A DNA stretch of 26,084 nt from Strigomonas culicis (lineage: Eukaryota; Euglenozoa; Kinetoplastea; Trypanosomatida; Trypanosomatidae). The translations under genes were made by a program, and so were the position numbers. Each line of letters starts with the position of its first letter. The stretch's first letter is position 1. The notes under the pieces were generated by a model. That model did no database searches. It had not been told where the DNA came from and saw only the letters and a program-made list of their open reading frames with translations. Location: assembly GCA_000482145.1 (NCBI GenBank), contig AUXH01000246.1, positions 1-26,084 of the forward strand. The letters run 5' to 3'. Shown in pieces: positions 18,408 through 26,084 of this stretch.

Positions 18408-19670
18408 AGCACTGTTCTATAGCAGTGAGCGCCGCTGGTTAATCAATGGAAGAAAAGAAAGAAAAAAAAGAGAGATTTCACAACGTTTTTGTTTTTGTAA
18501 AATTATAGTTAAAATGGTGATGCTATACGCAGCACCGAGGGCTGTGAGAATTCCAACCCAAGTATGCAATGGATAAAAAAGAACCTGCAGTTTTAACAGT
18601 AAACAGTGTAAAAACACGCTACTGATTAAAAAAAAAAGAATGAAATGAAGTAAAGAAATATTTACAAAAAAAAATGCTGAGAATTGTGAAACAAAATCAT
18701 AAAAAAAAAAGCGAAATCGTTAAGAAAAAAATGAAATAGCAAGAAAGAGAAGGGGGGAGAATAGATGCATATAGACGTACAGCGACCAGCTCGTAGGACA
18801 CATATAGTTTGATCATTGTTACGTACACTCATGGGTTGCAGCAGTCAAAACGTTATTTTCACCGAAAACTGGTTACACGCGAAAAAAAGACAAGAGAGAT
18901 CATTAATGAAAAGAAAGTGTATATCCTCTCTTTTTATGTTGCTTGGTTACAGCAAAGGAGAGAAACGAGGTTCTTGTTTGTAAGAGAATGTTATTCTGAT
19001 ACATCAACCCTGTTGCGCTCGTATTATACCTCACAGCAATTTTCGTCGATTTTTTTGCTTTATTTAGAGTCTTATGTTAACGATAGAAAAGAAACAAACA
19101 AAACGTTTGGTGAAATCACATAAAAGTGAAGTATGATATAAGGAAAATGGTGTTCTATATATTTTTCATTCAAATGAGAAACGAAAAACTGAGATTATTG
19201 CCGAAACAAAAAGTGGGAGAGAAACACGGAGGGATCAAAAAACAAGTGCGATAAAGGAAACTAAGTGCAAAAAGGAGAAAGAAAAAAAAAGAAGTTTGCA
19301 TAAATATGAAACACTTCAAAACAAATGTAGAAAGAGAAAAATAACATGTTTTCGTTTGCTAAAAGGCACTGATGAACACAATGCTAAAGTTTGAAAAATG
19401 GAAAACACACAGTAAGAAAACAAAAAAAGTAGTACAAAAAAAAATAAGAACAATGATTACAGAGATTTGCTCATAAAAGAACACAACTCTAGAAAAGGGA
19501 AGAAGAATAACTGCACCTACGTTTTTTTTTGTATTGAATTGCTGAGATGTGTCTATTCACTTCCTTTTTACTACAATCATTTTCCGTTTTTGCTCTTTTG
19601 AATGGAAAATAAAAGATTTTTGTGGTGTGCGCATGCATGTCTGTGCACCTCTTTCAGAAACAGAGAGCGA
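18408..19670. other. Intergenic region, copies 9-10
   Basis: AT-rich and purine-biased. The left end holds the leader element of copy 9. The right end (about 19520-19580) resembles 17281-17323 downstream of copy 9. No gene is seen; open frames are low complexity. Confidence 0.7.
18505..18550 (-). promoter_or_regulatory. Conserved leader element upstream of copy 9
   Basis: The minus strand carries CTCGGTGCTGCG, then ATAGCATCACCATTTTAAC. Copies 10 and 12 have CTCGGTGTA, then TTCACCGTTATAA at the same distance from the ATG (roughly 100-145 nt). Confidence 0.4.
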
Positions 19671-20672
19671 TTAGATATACCATTCGCCTTTGAAGGACAC
19701 CAGTTTCTCTCTCCGCAGGGATCGATTGGCGGCGCTGGCGTTGCGGCTGCTGCTCTCGCTCTCCACAACAGTCGAATCATTCTCGTACAAGCTCGCACTG
19801 TTGTCGCTGCGCAGGTGCCGCAGCGAGCCGCTCTGCATGCTCCCACTGCTTCTCGTAATGAGGATAGAGGAGAGCTCAGCGCTTGGATTCCCGTTCAGAG
19901 TGTTTACACTCTGTACGCTGTTGTCCGAACTGCTGTTGTACTGACCGCCGCGCTTGCGCATGGGGTCAAAGGCGAAGTTGGCCACGGCCCCCGCCGCGGG
20001 TACCCCGTCCGTGAGGCTGCTGCAGTGGGCGAGGTCACACGCGGGGAGGTCTCTCTCACTCAGAGGGCCGAAGCTGCTGAGCTCCCCTTCGCGTGGAAGG
20101 TCGTGCAGCGCGTTCAGGGAGTGGCAGCTGTCCTCCCCGGCCGCGCGCCATCGCTCACTCAGCGCAAGCGACATATCCTTCCATGCCTCCTCCGAGAGGA
20201 TGTCCGAAAGGGAGAATAAAACATCGCCGCAGACAACGTCCACCCCCTCCGGAACGCCCGCCGGATAGCGCGACACACTGATGGACGGCGCCACTTGCAC
20301 CGCTGCCGCGGGCGGCTGGTGGCCCTGTCGCTGCGACCACGAGCTGGGCCGCCCGCCACCGGCAGCGCCGTCCCTGTCGCAGGCGCTGACGTCCGGACAG
20401 GCGCGCCGCATCGCCACGCGGGAGCCTAGGGGCGACCGGTGGGAGGGAGCAAAGAGGCCGCTGCTGCTCTTTCGCAGGTGCTGATGAGAGCCCTTCCGGT
20501 GGGAGGTGGGGCGTCCATAGAGGGTAGATACGTCGGCCTCTGAAACGTACTCGGTGGTGGTCTCAAGCTCAGCCTTTTTTGTGCCGTCCGCTGGCCTCTC
20601 CACTGTCGGTTGGGGGAACGGAGGCGTAGAGACTCGGCTGCGCACTGTTTTACAATAAGGATCACCGCTCAT
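19671..20672 (-). CDS. Array copy 10, type C: start shifted upstream, tail KLVSFKGEWYI
   Basis: A 333-residue frame from the ATG at 20670-20672 (MSGDPYCKTVRSRV); another ATG lies six codons further upstream. At the start position of copies 11 and 12 (CAATGC) this copy has CAGTGC, so the ancestral ATG is now GTG and translation must begin upstream, adding about nine residues. Blocks (counted from 20672) are TPPFPQPTVERP (16-27), TEYVSEADVSTLYG (40-53), the SHRKGSHQHLRKSSSGLF patch (57-74), RRACPDVSACDRDG (89-102), the core LFSLSDILSEEAWKDMSLAL (152-171) with RWRAAGED (174-181), ANFAFDPMRKRGG (231-243), SSDNSVQSVNT (248-258), AELSSILITRSSGS (265-278), SESSSRNASAANR (305-317) and KLVSF (323-327). 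The N-terminal STLYG-SHRKGS part resembles type B copies 3 and 5, so the gene looks mosaic. The tail fits RVxF with one spacer. Function is unknown. Confidence 0.82.
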   Translation of the reverse strand: MSGDPYCKTVRSRVSTPPFPQPTVERPADGTKKAELETTTEYVSEADVSTLYGRPTSHRKGSHQHLRKSSSGLFAPSHRSPLGSRVAMRRACPDVSACDRDGAAGGGRPSSWSQRQGHQPPAAAVQVAPSISVSRYPAGVPEGVDVVCGDVLFSLSDILSEEAWKDMSLALSERWRAAGEDSCHSLNALHDLPREGELSSFGPLSERDLPACDLAHCSSLTDGVPAAGAVANFAFDPMRKRGGQYNSSSDNSVQSVNTLNGNPSAELSSILITRSSGSMQSGSLRHLRSDNSASLYENDSTVVESESSSRNASAANRSLRREKLVSFKGEWYI

Positions 20673-21948
20673 GAAGCAATGTAAAAACAATTTATGTATT
20701 TTTTTTTTGAACGAAGGTAAGCCTTTAGCAAACGTAAAAGCTGTTTTATGCTATGCAATATAATTATAACGGTGAAGGTGTGGGCATACACCGAGAATAC
20801 GTATTTCCAGGTCAATACACTGAAAGATCCTGGAAAAAACTGTATATATGTGAAACAAGTTACACTAACTCGAAAAAAAGAGAATAAATATACATAAAAT
20901 AATTATAAGAAAAACGAGGAAAAGTGTTAAATTGCAAGAAAAGAAAGAACAAAAAAAATAAAGAAAACGAAAAAAAAAACTACTGATGTCATAAGAAAGC
21001 TCTTACGTTGAGTATAGAGAAAAGTAGAATTGAAGGAGAGAGAGAGATAGTATAGATGTACGTAGAAGCACAGCGGAAAGAACAGAGGACCCACATAGAG
21101 TCAACTTGGTAAGCAAAGCTGAGTAGAACATCGACGATTGATTGCTGTTAGAGTTTTTATGCCTACAATATTTAGATTATTAAACAAAAAAAAAACGTTT
21201 ACATAAAAACAGAGTGACTACTCCTTCTATCTACCGCTGTATCCATTAAAAAAAAAATGTTATCTTTACAAATATGTTTCTCTCATACATCGACGCTGTT
21301 GTACTCAACTTTCACTCTACAGTAACTTTTCTCAGTTTTGTTCTTATCGCACAGTTTGTACACAAACAAAAAAAAAAAAGGAAACACACAACACATCAGT
21401 GAAACGTCAGAAGCGTGAAGAATAGAAAAAAATAAAAGGATATCTTACATCTAGAATCTGAGAGCAAAATCGGAACAAAAAAAAAGGTGGAATGGAAAAA
21501 CAAAGACCGAAAAACTAATGAGAAAGGGAAACGCAATGATGAAACATGCATATATATATATTTATATGTATTTATCCTTATGGAAAAAAAAAAACAGTAC
21601 AGGAACAGAAGGCTTACATTTTTTTCATTGAGAACAAATATAATGATAAATAAAATGATAACAACAAGTATGAAAAGGAGGAAAAACATTACAAACAAAA
21701 CCAAGAATTGAACAACAGTCATAAAAACAATGCTTTAACAAAACGCTCACAACGGAGTGCAACTAAGAAAGGAGAAAAAAAAACAAAGGACACTTACAAG
21801 TAGGAATGAGTTTTAAGAATGTCTCCATTCATTTCCAGTGTATAATTACGTCTTTTATATTATGCATGGTGAGTGGAGCCCTTATTATTATTGCTTTTCA
21901 AGCATCGCTTTTCTGCATATGTGTGCATATCTTTAAGATACTATTCGA
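20673..21948. other. Intergenic region, copies 10-11
   Basis: AT-rich and purine-biased. Blocks at about 21181-21411 and 21541-21720 match 23540-23752 and 23905-24015 in the copy 11-12 gap. The short block GTGCATATCTTTAAGATA just before the copy 11 stop matches GTGCACATCTTTAAGACA before the copy 12 stop. These are conserved 3' flanks. No gene is seen. Confidence 0.72.
20766..20803 (-). promoter_or_regulatory. Conserved leader element upstream of copy 10
   Basis: The minus strand reads CTCGGTGTATGCCCACACCT, then TCACCGTTATAATT. It is closely matched at 25402-25437 upstream of copy 12 and partly at 23026-23058 upstream of copy 11. Confidence 0.5.
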
Positions 21949-22893
21949 TTAAACACGCCATTCGCCAGTGAAGGACACACGTCGTTCCCTCCGCGCCGTG
22001 CGATTCGTGAGGCTGCCGTCGCGACTGGTGCTCTCGCTATCCATGAGAATAGAACCATTCCGGGAGATCATCGCGCCATTGTCTGTCTGATGTGGTTTTA
22101 TGGGACTGCTTTGGTTAATACTGTTCTCTGTCCGCAGTACCGGCGGAAGCTCACAGTTCACGCGCTCTCGCACCGTGGTGACGTCCTGTACGCTGTTGTC
22201 CGCGCTGACAAAGAACGCACTAATGCTCTTACTGAAAACGGCAAAGGAGAAGTCTGCCATCCGTCCCATTGCCGGCATGCCGCCGCTCATGCTGCCTCGC
22301 TGCGTGCTGCCACTGGGGGTGAAGACACCCGTCGCGGCGTCCCGCTCACGCAGAGGGCTGCGGAGTCTGCAGTCCGCTCCGCGCGTGGTCGAGTCGCTGC
22401 CGTTCTCCTCCGCCGCGGCCAGTGACAAATCTCTCCACACCAGCTCTGACGTTCTCTGAGAGAGAGGGGAGAGAGCCTCTGGAATGGTGCCCCGCACGTC
22501 GGTGGGGCCCGCCTCCAGCTCCAGGCAGTGGTTCACGTGCATCAGCGGTGCGAGTTCCACGCGCTCCGGAGGCGCCGGCGGGGGACCACCCTGCCACGGT
22601 TCGGCCCACGCCGTCAGCGCCACGTCCGCCTCAGTGCCGTCCTTCTCACCCTTGTTCACGTCGGGGCAGATGGTGCCCGGTGCCACAAGAGAGGCGGTGG
22701 GCGACAAGAAAGAATTGGAGAAGACGCCACTGCTGTTCCGCCGACGCTGGCGGCGGGAGGTTCGCGGGTAGGATCGCGCATGGTTGTTACACAGAGACAA
22801 GCTGTCCTCCGCAGTGTAGTGAATGTCCGCGGCCGTTGCGGCCCGCTCCACTGTCGGTTCGAGGAAGGGAGGCGTGGTGTCCCCTGTGTGCAT
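21949..22893 (-). CDS. Array copy 11, type C: protein ending in RRVSFTGEWRV
   Basis: A 314-residue intact member. The open frame extends upstream to an earlier ATG (22998) through a poly-Ile stretch made by an ATT/AAT repeat. I choose the ATG at 22891-22893 because MHTGDTTPPFLEPTVER aligns with copy 12 MRRGDTTPTFLEPTVEK. Blocks are YTAEDSLSL (26-34), RRQRRRNSSGVFSNSFLSP (47-65), ICPDVNKGEKDG (75-86), the W-containing AEPWQGG (97-103), the core ALSPLSQRTSELVWRDLSLA (140-159), RLRSPLRERDAATGVF (176-191), MADFSFAVFSKS (212-223), SADNSVQDVTTVRERVN (230-246), CELPPVL (247-253), SILMDSESTSRDGS (281-294) and RRVSF (304-308). GPWR and the following 13 or so residues are deleted compared with copies 6 and 12. 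The RVSF tail is a full RVxF match. Function is unknown. Confidence 0.85.
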   Translation of the reverse strand: MHTGDTTPPFLEPTVERAATAADIHYTAEDSLSLCNNHARSYPRTSRRQRRRNSSGVFSNSFLSPTASLVAPGTICPDVNKGEKDGTEADVALTAWAEPWQGGPPPAPPERVELAPLMHVNHCLELEAGPTDVRGTIPEALSPLSQRTSELVWRDLSLAAAEENGSDSTTRGADCRLRSPLRERDAATGVFTPSGSTQRGSMSGGMPAMGRMADFSFAVFSKSISAFFVSADNSVQDVTTVRERVNCELPPVLRTENSINQSSPIKPHQTDNGAMISRNGSILMDSESTSRDGSLTNRTARRERRVSFTGEWRV

Positions 22894-24277
22894 TGTTTTA
22901 CAATACGTACTACTACCGGTAAATCGATGTGGGCAGAAAAGGCTTACTATTATTATTATTATTAAACGGGAAAATGAAGTGAAGCTTAGCAAGCGCAAGT
23001 GTGATTCCCTTTAAGTATTGTAGTTACAACGGTGATGTTGTAAGCACGTACCAGAGAACAGTGTACAACTGCGAAGATTAACTGTATGAGAGTATCAACT
23101 AAAATAGAAATATGAAAAGAAAAAAAAACTTCAGTGGAGAAAAAAAAAAGAGTATTTATATGGGCTATTATCAAAAAGAAAAGAGTGAATATAAGCAATG
23201 AAATTATATATATAAAGAAGAAGTGTGAAACTATAATAAAACAAGAGAGAGAAATCAATAAAGAGAATGTGAACCAATAATGAGACCAAAGACAGTGGTC
23301 TCGTCAGAAAGAAGAGTAGCTTTACCTCTAACTTCACAAGAATAAGAGAACATAGAGAATAAAGGGAGAGAAACAAGAGAGGAGAGAAAATGAGAGAGAT
23401 CGTGAATAGATATAGAGGCACATCGGACAGTTAACACAATTATGGAGTCATCGTTCAAGAAGAGAGAGAAAAGAAACATATGCATCTTCTGTTTTTTTTT
23501 TTTTAGATGCTTCTTGCGTAGATTGCTTATATGTTTGCCAAACAAAAAAGCTTGCATAAGAACAGAGAGACAGTATCTACTATGTTCCGCAGGATGTATT
23601 TTCGCAGAAAAAGGAGAAAGAAGTTCATTTGTCTTCTCGAATGTGTTCTCTCATACATGGACTATCGTCGGTTTGCTACTTATCTTTCCATTTGTATCCA
23701 AACGGTAAAAATAAAACAAACACAACATATTAGTGAACTATCCGAGGAATGAGAAAAAAGAAAATACAAAGAACTGTTTTCATGTTTTATACTCAGACAC
23801 AAGCATCTAAAAATATAATCGGAATAATGGTTATTCTTTTAAAAAGGAACACAGAAAAAAAAGTGAGAGAAGGGAATTGAAGCTATCAAGTAAACAAACG
23901 AATGTATATATAATGAGTTATGTTAATGCGAAAAGAAAAAAACAGTACAGGGATGAAAACAAATACGCTATCATTTTCTAAACAAATGATAAACAAAATG
24001 ATAACAACTAACAACAAAAGAGAACAACTTAATAAGAGGAAAGAAAAAAGAAAAAACAAAAACCGAAGATCAACGGAAAAAAAATGATTGTAGGGGTGCA
24101 ACTAAGAAAAGGCAAAAGTAATGGCACCTATAATGACGGTGGAATTGTACAGATGCATCTCTCTATTTTCCTTCTATTGTACTTCTATTGCTAAAGGATG
24201 AGGATGAACATCTGTTCTATTGCCTTCCAGACACCACACCTTTCTGTGTTAGTGCACATCTTTAAGACATGGGTAAA
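22894..24277. other. Intergenic region, copies 11-12
   Basis: AT-rich and purine-biased. A TTA/ATT trinucleotide run lies at 22949-22964, and the leader element of copy 11 at 23026-23058. The 3' flank blocks of copy 12 (23540-23752, 23905-24015) are shared with the previous gap. No gene is seen. Confidence 0.72.
23026..23058 (-). promoter_or_regulatory. Conserved leader element upstream of copy 11
   Basis: The minus strand reads GTGCTTACAACATCACCG, then TTGTAACTAC. It combines the GCTTACA of copies 6 and 7 with the TCACCGTT-TAAC of copies 10 and 12, which links the two variants. It lies about 135-165 nt upstream of the ATG. Confidence 0.5.
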
Positions 24278-25273
24278 TCAATTATGCAATTCGCCAGTGA
24301 AGAACACACGTCTTTCTCTCCACGCTGTGCGATTCATGAGTTTGACGTCGCAACTGTTACCCTCGCTGTTCCCAAGCATGTAACTATTCTCGGGTGCCAT
24401 TATGCTGGTAGCTGTCCCTTGCAGCCGTAGGTGATTCTTTTTGCTGTGACATTTATCCTTCCGCAGTATCGGCAGGATCTCACCGTATACCCGGTCTCTC
24501 GCCGTGCCGACATCTTGTGCGCTGTTGTCGGCGCTGAGAGAGGATTCACTCATGCTCTTGTTGAAAGCGGCACCGGAGAAGTTGGACATCACCCCCACCA
24601 TCGGCAGACTACCGTTCAGACTCGTGCGCCGCACACCGCCACAGTGGGCGAAGACGCACGCGGCACGGTCTATATCCCGCAGAGGGCTGCGGGGGCTGAA
24701 CTCCCCTCCGCGCGCGCTGCGGTGGAGCGAGCCGCTGCCGTCCTCCTCCGACGTGCGCCACGGCCCCGTCACCGCCAGCGACAGATCCCGCCACACCTGC
24801 TCCGCTATCACACCAGAGAGAGGGGAGAGAAGCTCCTCACTCTCATCCGGCACGTCCATCGCGGTGACATGTGGCTCGACGGCGCGCGGCACGCCCCGCA
24901 TCGGGACCCGCCCTGCCGGCTCCCGTGGCGGCGATGCACAGCGCTGCCACGCCTTGGGCCGCCGCGCCGACGCGATCAGCGCCTTATCGTCCGCGTCGCT
25001 GTCTCTGTCGCTGTCGTTGAGGTCCGGACAGGTGCCGCCCACGGCCACCAGCGACGCTGGGGTTAACGGAGGAACATTTGAGAACACACCGCTGCTCCTC
25101 CTTCTCCGTTCTCGGAGAGATGTTTGTGGGTCAGATCGCCGACGGTTAGGCGCAGGAGCCAGGGCTTCCTGTGCGAAGAACTCCGCGACAGCAGGCTCTG
25201 CCCGTTCAGCGCCTTCCGCTACCTTCTCCACAGTAGGTTCGAGAAAGGTGGGCGTGGTGTCTCCTCTGCGCAT
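24278..25273 (-). CDS. Array copy 12, type C: protein ending in RRVFFTGELHN
   Basis: A 331-residue intact member. Blocks are TPTFLEPTVEK (7-17), a degraded acidic motif FAQEALAP (33-40), a very basic patch RERRRRSSGVFSN (54-66), TCPDLNDSDRDSDADD (81-96), RPKAWQR (105-111), the core LLSPLSGVIAEQVWRDLSLAVTGPWR (148-173), SPRSPLRDIDRAACVF (193-208), LPMVGVMSNFSGAAFNKS (223-240), SADNSAQDVGTARDRV (247-262), EILPIL (265-270), the weakly conserved NSEGNSCDVK (302-311) and RRVFF (321-325). The terminal Ser of RVSF is Phe, which still fits RVxF but removes a possible phosphorylation site. A 157-bp stretch is nearly identical to copy 6. The ATG at 25271-25273 follows an AC-rich leader end (AAACA) as in copy 11. 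Function is unknown. Confidence 0.85.
   Translation of the reverse strand: MRRGDTTPTFLEPTVEKVAEGAERAEPAVAEFFAQEALAPAPNRRRSDPQTSLRERRRRSSGVFSNVPPLTPASLVAVGGTCPDLNDSDRDSDADDKALIASARRPKAWQRCASPPREPAGRVPMRGVPRAVEPHVTAMDVPDESEELLSPLSGVIAEQVWRDLSLAVTGPWRTSEEDGSGSLHRSARGGEFSPRSPLRDIDRAACVFAHCGGVRRTSLNGSLPMVGVMSNFSGAAFNKSMSESSLSADNSAQDVGTARDRVYGEILPILRKDKCHSKKNHLRLQGTATSIMAPENSYMLGNSEGNSCDVKLMNRTAWRERRVFFTGELHN
24648..24804 (-). repeat. Patch nearly identical to copy 6 (11053-11209)
   Basis: This is the partner of the 157-bp gap-free patch in copy 6, covering the DLSLA-GPWR core and the SPRSPLR segment. A constant offset of 13,595 bp holds across the patch. Confidence 0.8.
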
Positions 25274-25401
25274 TGTTTTTTTTTTTAAGTAAGGAGCACC
25301 GCCGATGAATCTATCTCAAACAAATAGATCTACTATGTATTTAAAGAGGTGCTGCTTCGCAAATATAAACGATCTTTCCTTTTTCTGTTTTGGAACAGTA
25401 T

Positions 25402-25437
25402 CGTTATAACGGTGAAGTTGGGGGCGTACACCGAGGA
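25402..25437 (-). promoter_or_regulatory. Conserved leader element upstream of copy 12
   Basis: The minus strand reads CCTCGGTGTACGCCCCCAAC, then TTCACCGTTATAACG, a near match to the element upstream of copy 10. It lies about 130-165 nt upstream of the ATG. Confidence 0.5.
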
Positions 25438-25651
25438 AAGGTAAGTCTATATGTGTTATTGTCAATATTGAAAGAAATGAAACGAATACATATATATAGA
25501 TAGAGATTACACGAAGAAAAAAGAAGAAGAAAATCAGTAAAGAGGATGTAAAACAAATAATGGAACACCAGGCAGTGATCTCGTCGTTAAAGAAATATGC
25601 TTTGGCCTTATGTTCAGAAAAAGATGAAAAGGAAACAAAAACAAGAAAAGA

Positions 25652-25654
<3 letters not shown>

Positions 25655-25682
<28 letters not shown>
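25655..25682. repeat. GA dinucleotide microsatellite
   Basis: An uninterrupted GA run, which is CT on the transcribed strand. It could act as a polypyrimidine tract, although it lies about 380 nt upstream of the ATG. Confidence 0.85.
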
Positions 25683-25686
<4 letters not shown>

Positions 25687-26084
25687 TACGTTCACATAGA
25701 GGTATGGTATAGAGGATAGCTAACAGTACTTACGTCGATATATTTGTAAACAAGTATCTTGTGTTTATATGTGTTGTTGAAAGGTTGGTCTACTTACCAA
25801 CTAGTGTTGAAAAGAAAAGAAAAAACCGTGCGTCAAGAATAGAAAGAGCGTATCCACTGCTTTTATAGTTCTCCATTCTGCAGAAAGAAAAAAAAAACAG
25901 TATTGTCTCACGAATGTGTCACTCCTCTACACCAATCTGCACTAGCCTGTAGTTGAATTCACCACAATGACCACGTGCTTGGCTTCGTTCCATTTGTATA
26001 CAAACGGAAAACGAACCAACTGCGACATATTAGTGAAGCTACAGAAAACATGAAGCTTGAAATATACATCGAGCGCATTTGAAT

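Larger units (their letters stand above)
25274..26084. other. Leader of copy 12 and 3' flank of a predicted next copy
   Basis: AT-rich. It holds the leader element of copy 12 and a GA microsatellite (CT on the transcribed strand). At 25985-26045 a block including CCATTTGTATACAAACGG and CATATTAGTGAAG matches 23688-23740, which lies about 550 bp before the stop of copy 12, and more weakly about 21355-21405 before copy 11. A further paralogue beyond the right edge is therefore expected. Confidence 0.65.

Noticed and set aside
22894..22998. N-terminal extension of copy 11 with a poly-Ile stretch as a membrane anchor
   Set aside because: The Ile run comes from an ATT/AAT microsatellite upstream of the ATG that aligns with copy 12. 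The extension is not shared by any other copy.
172..25273. Reassigned stop codons (TGA or TAG as sense)
   Set aside because: There is only one in-frame case of each. TGA is the natural stop of copies 1-4 and 12 at the conserved C-terminus, so a standard code with nonsense mutations is simpler. TAG stays open only because it occurs once.
172..25273. Mobile-element origin of the array
   Set aside because: No reverse transcriptase, transposase, terminal repeats or target-site duplications were found. A-rich stretches are everywhere and not confined to gene ends.
25398..25450. A GT/AG cis-intron near GGTAAGT at 25440 on the plus strand
   Set aside because: It is on the non-transcribed strand, lies between genes, and no gene needs an intron to be complete.

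Overview
The window holds one dispersed tandem array: twelve related, intron-free protein genes, all on the minus strand, with starts roughly 1.9-2.7 kb apart (at 1116, 3061, 5240, 7072, 9230, 11729, 14117, 16108, 18407, 20672, 22893 and 25273). Coding parts are GC-rich. The gaps of about 0.9-1.5 kb are AT-rich and strongly purine-biased on the plus strand, so they are pyrimidine-rich on the transcribed strand. One-way, intronless gene order with pyrimidine tracts followed by AG just upstream of several ATGs is what polycistronic transcription with spliced-leader trans-splicing looks like. I therefore infer a kinetoplastid-like protist. No rRNA, tRNA or housekeeping gene is present to confirm this, and I cannot name the species.

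I do not recognise the protein family. Members are about 270-345 residues, rich in Ser, Pro and Arg, with no signal peptide or membrane segment visible. Shared blocks, in order, are: an acidic N-terminal motif (SEDDLS), a basic/serine patch (RRxRRRNSSGVFS type), a KPWQRG-type motif, a core (SPLSD, then W, DLSLA and GPWR), a SADNSVQ block, an ELPxIL block and a short C-terminal motif such as RRVSFTGE, KKVSFSEE or RIVSFQ. This last motif fits the RVxF docking consensus of protein phosphatase 1 (PP1) partners. My main hypothesis is that the array encodes a diversified family of cytosolic or nuclear PP1-binding regulators.

Four subtypes are visible. Type A (copies 1, 2, 4) ends in RIVSF plus one residue. 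Type B (copies 3, 5) ends in VSFSEEL or VSFSDEL. Type D (copies 7, 8) has a disrupted C-terminal motif. Type C (copies 6, 9-12) ends in VSFTGE or a close variant. Region 2089-9230 is a B-A pair repeated twice at a spacing of about 4.0-4.1 kb, intergenic DNA included. Numbering runs left to right; transcription runs right to left.

Several copies are broken or altered. Copies 2 and 4 are frameshifted at C8 and C13 runs. Copy 3 has an in-frame TGA. Copy 7 has an in-frame TAG exactly before VSF. Copy 8 has VSS for VSF. Copy 9 has lost half the core. A nearly identical 157-bp patch in copies 6 and 12 points to gene conversion. A short conserved leader element lies 115-160 nt upstream of most type C and D starts. 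Flanking sequence at the right edge predicts a further copy outside the window.
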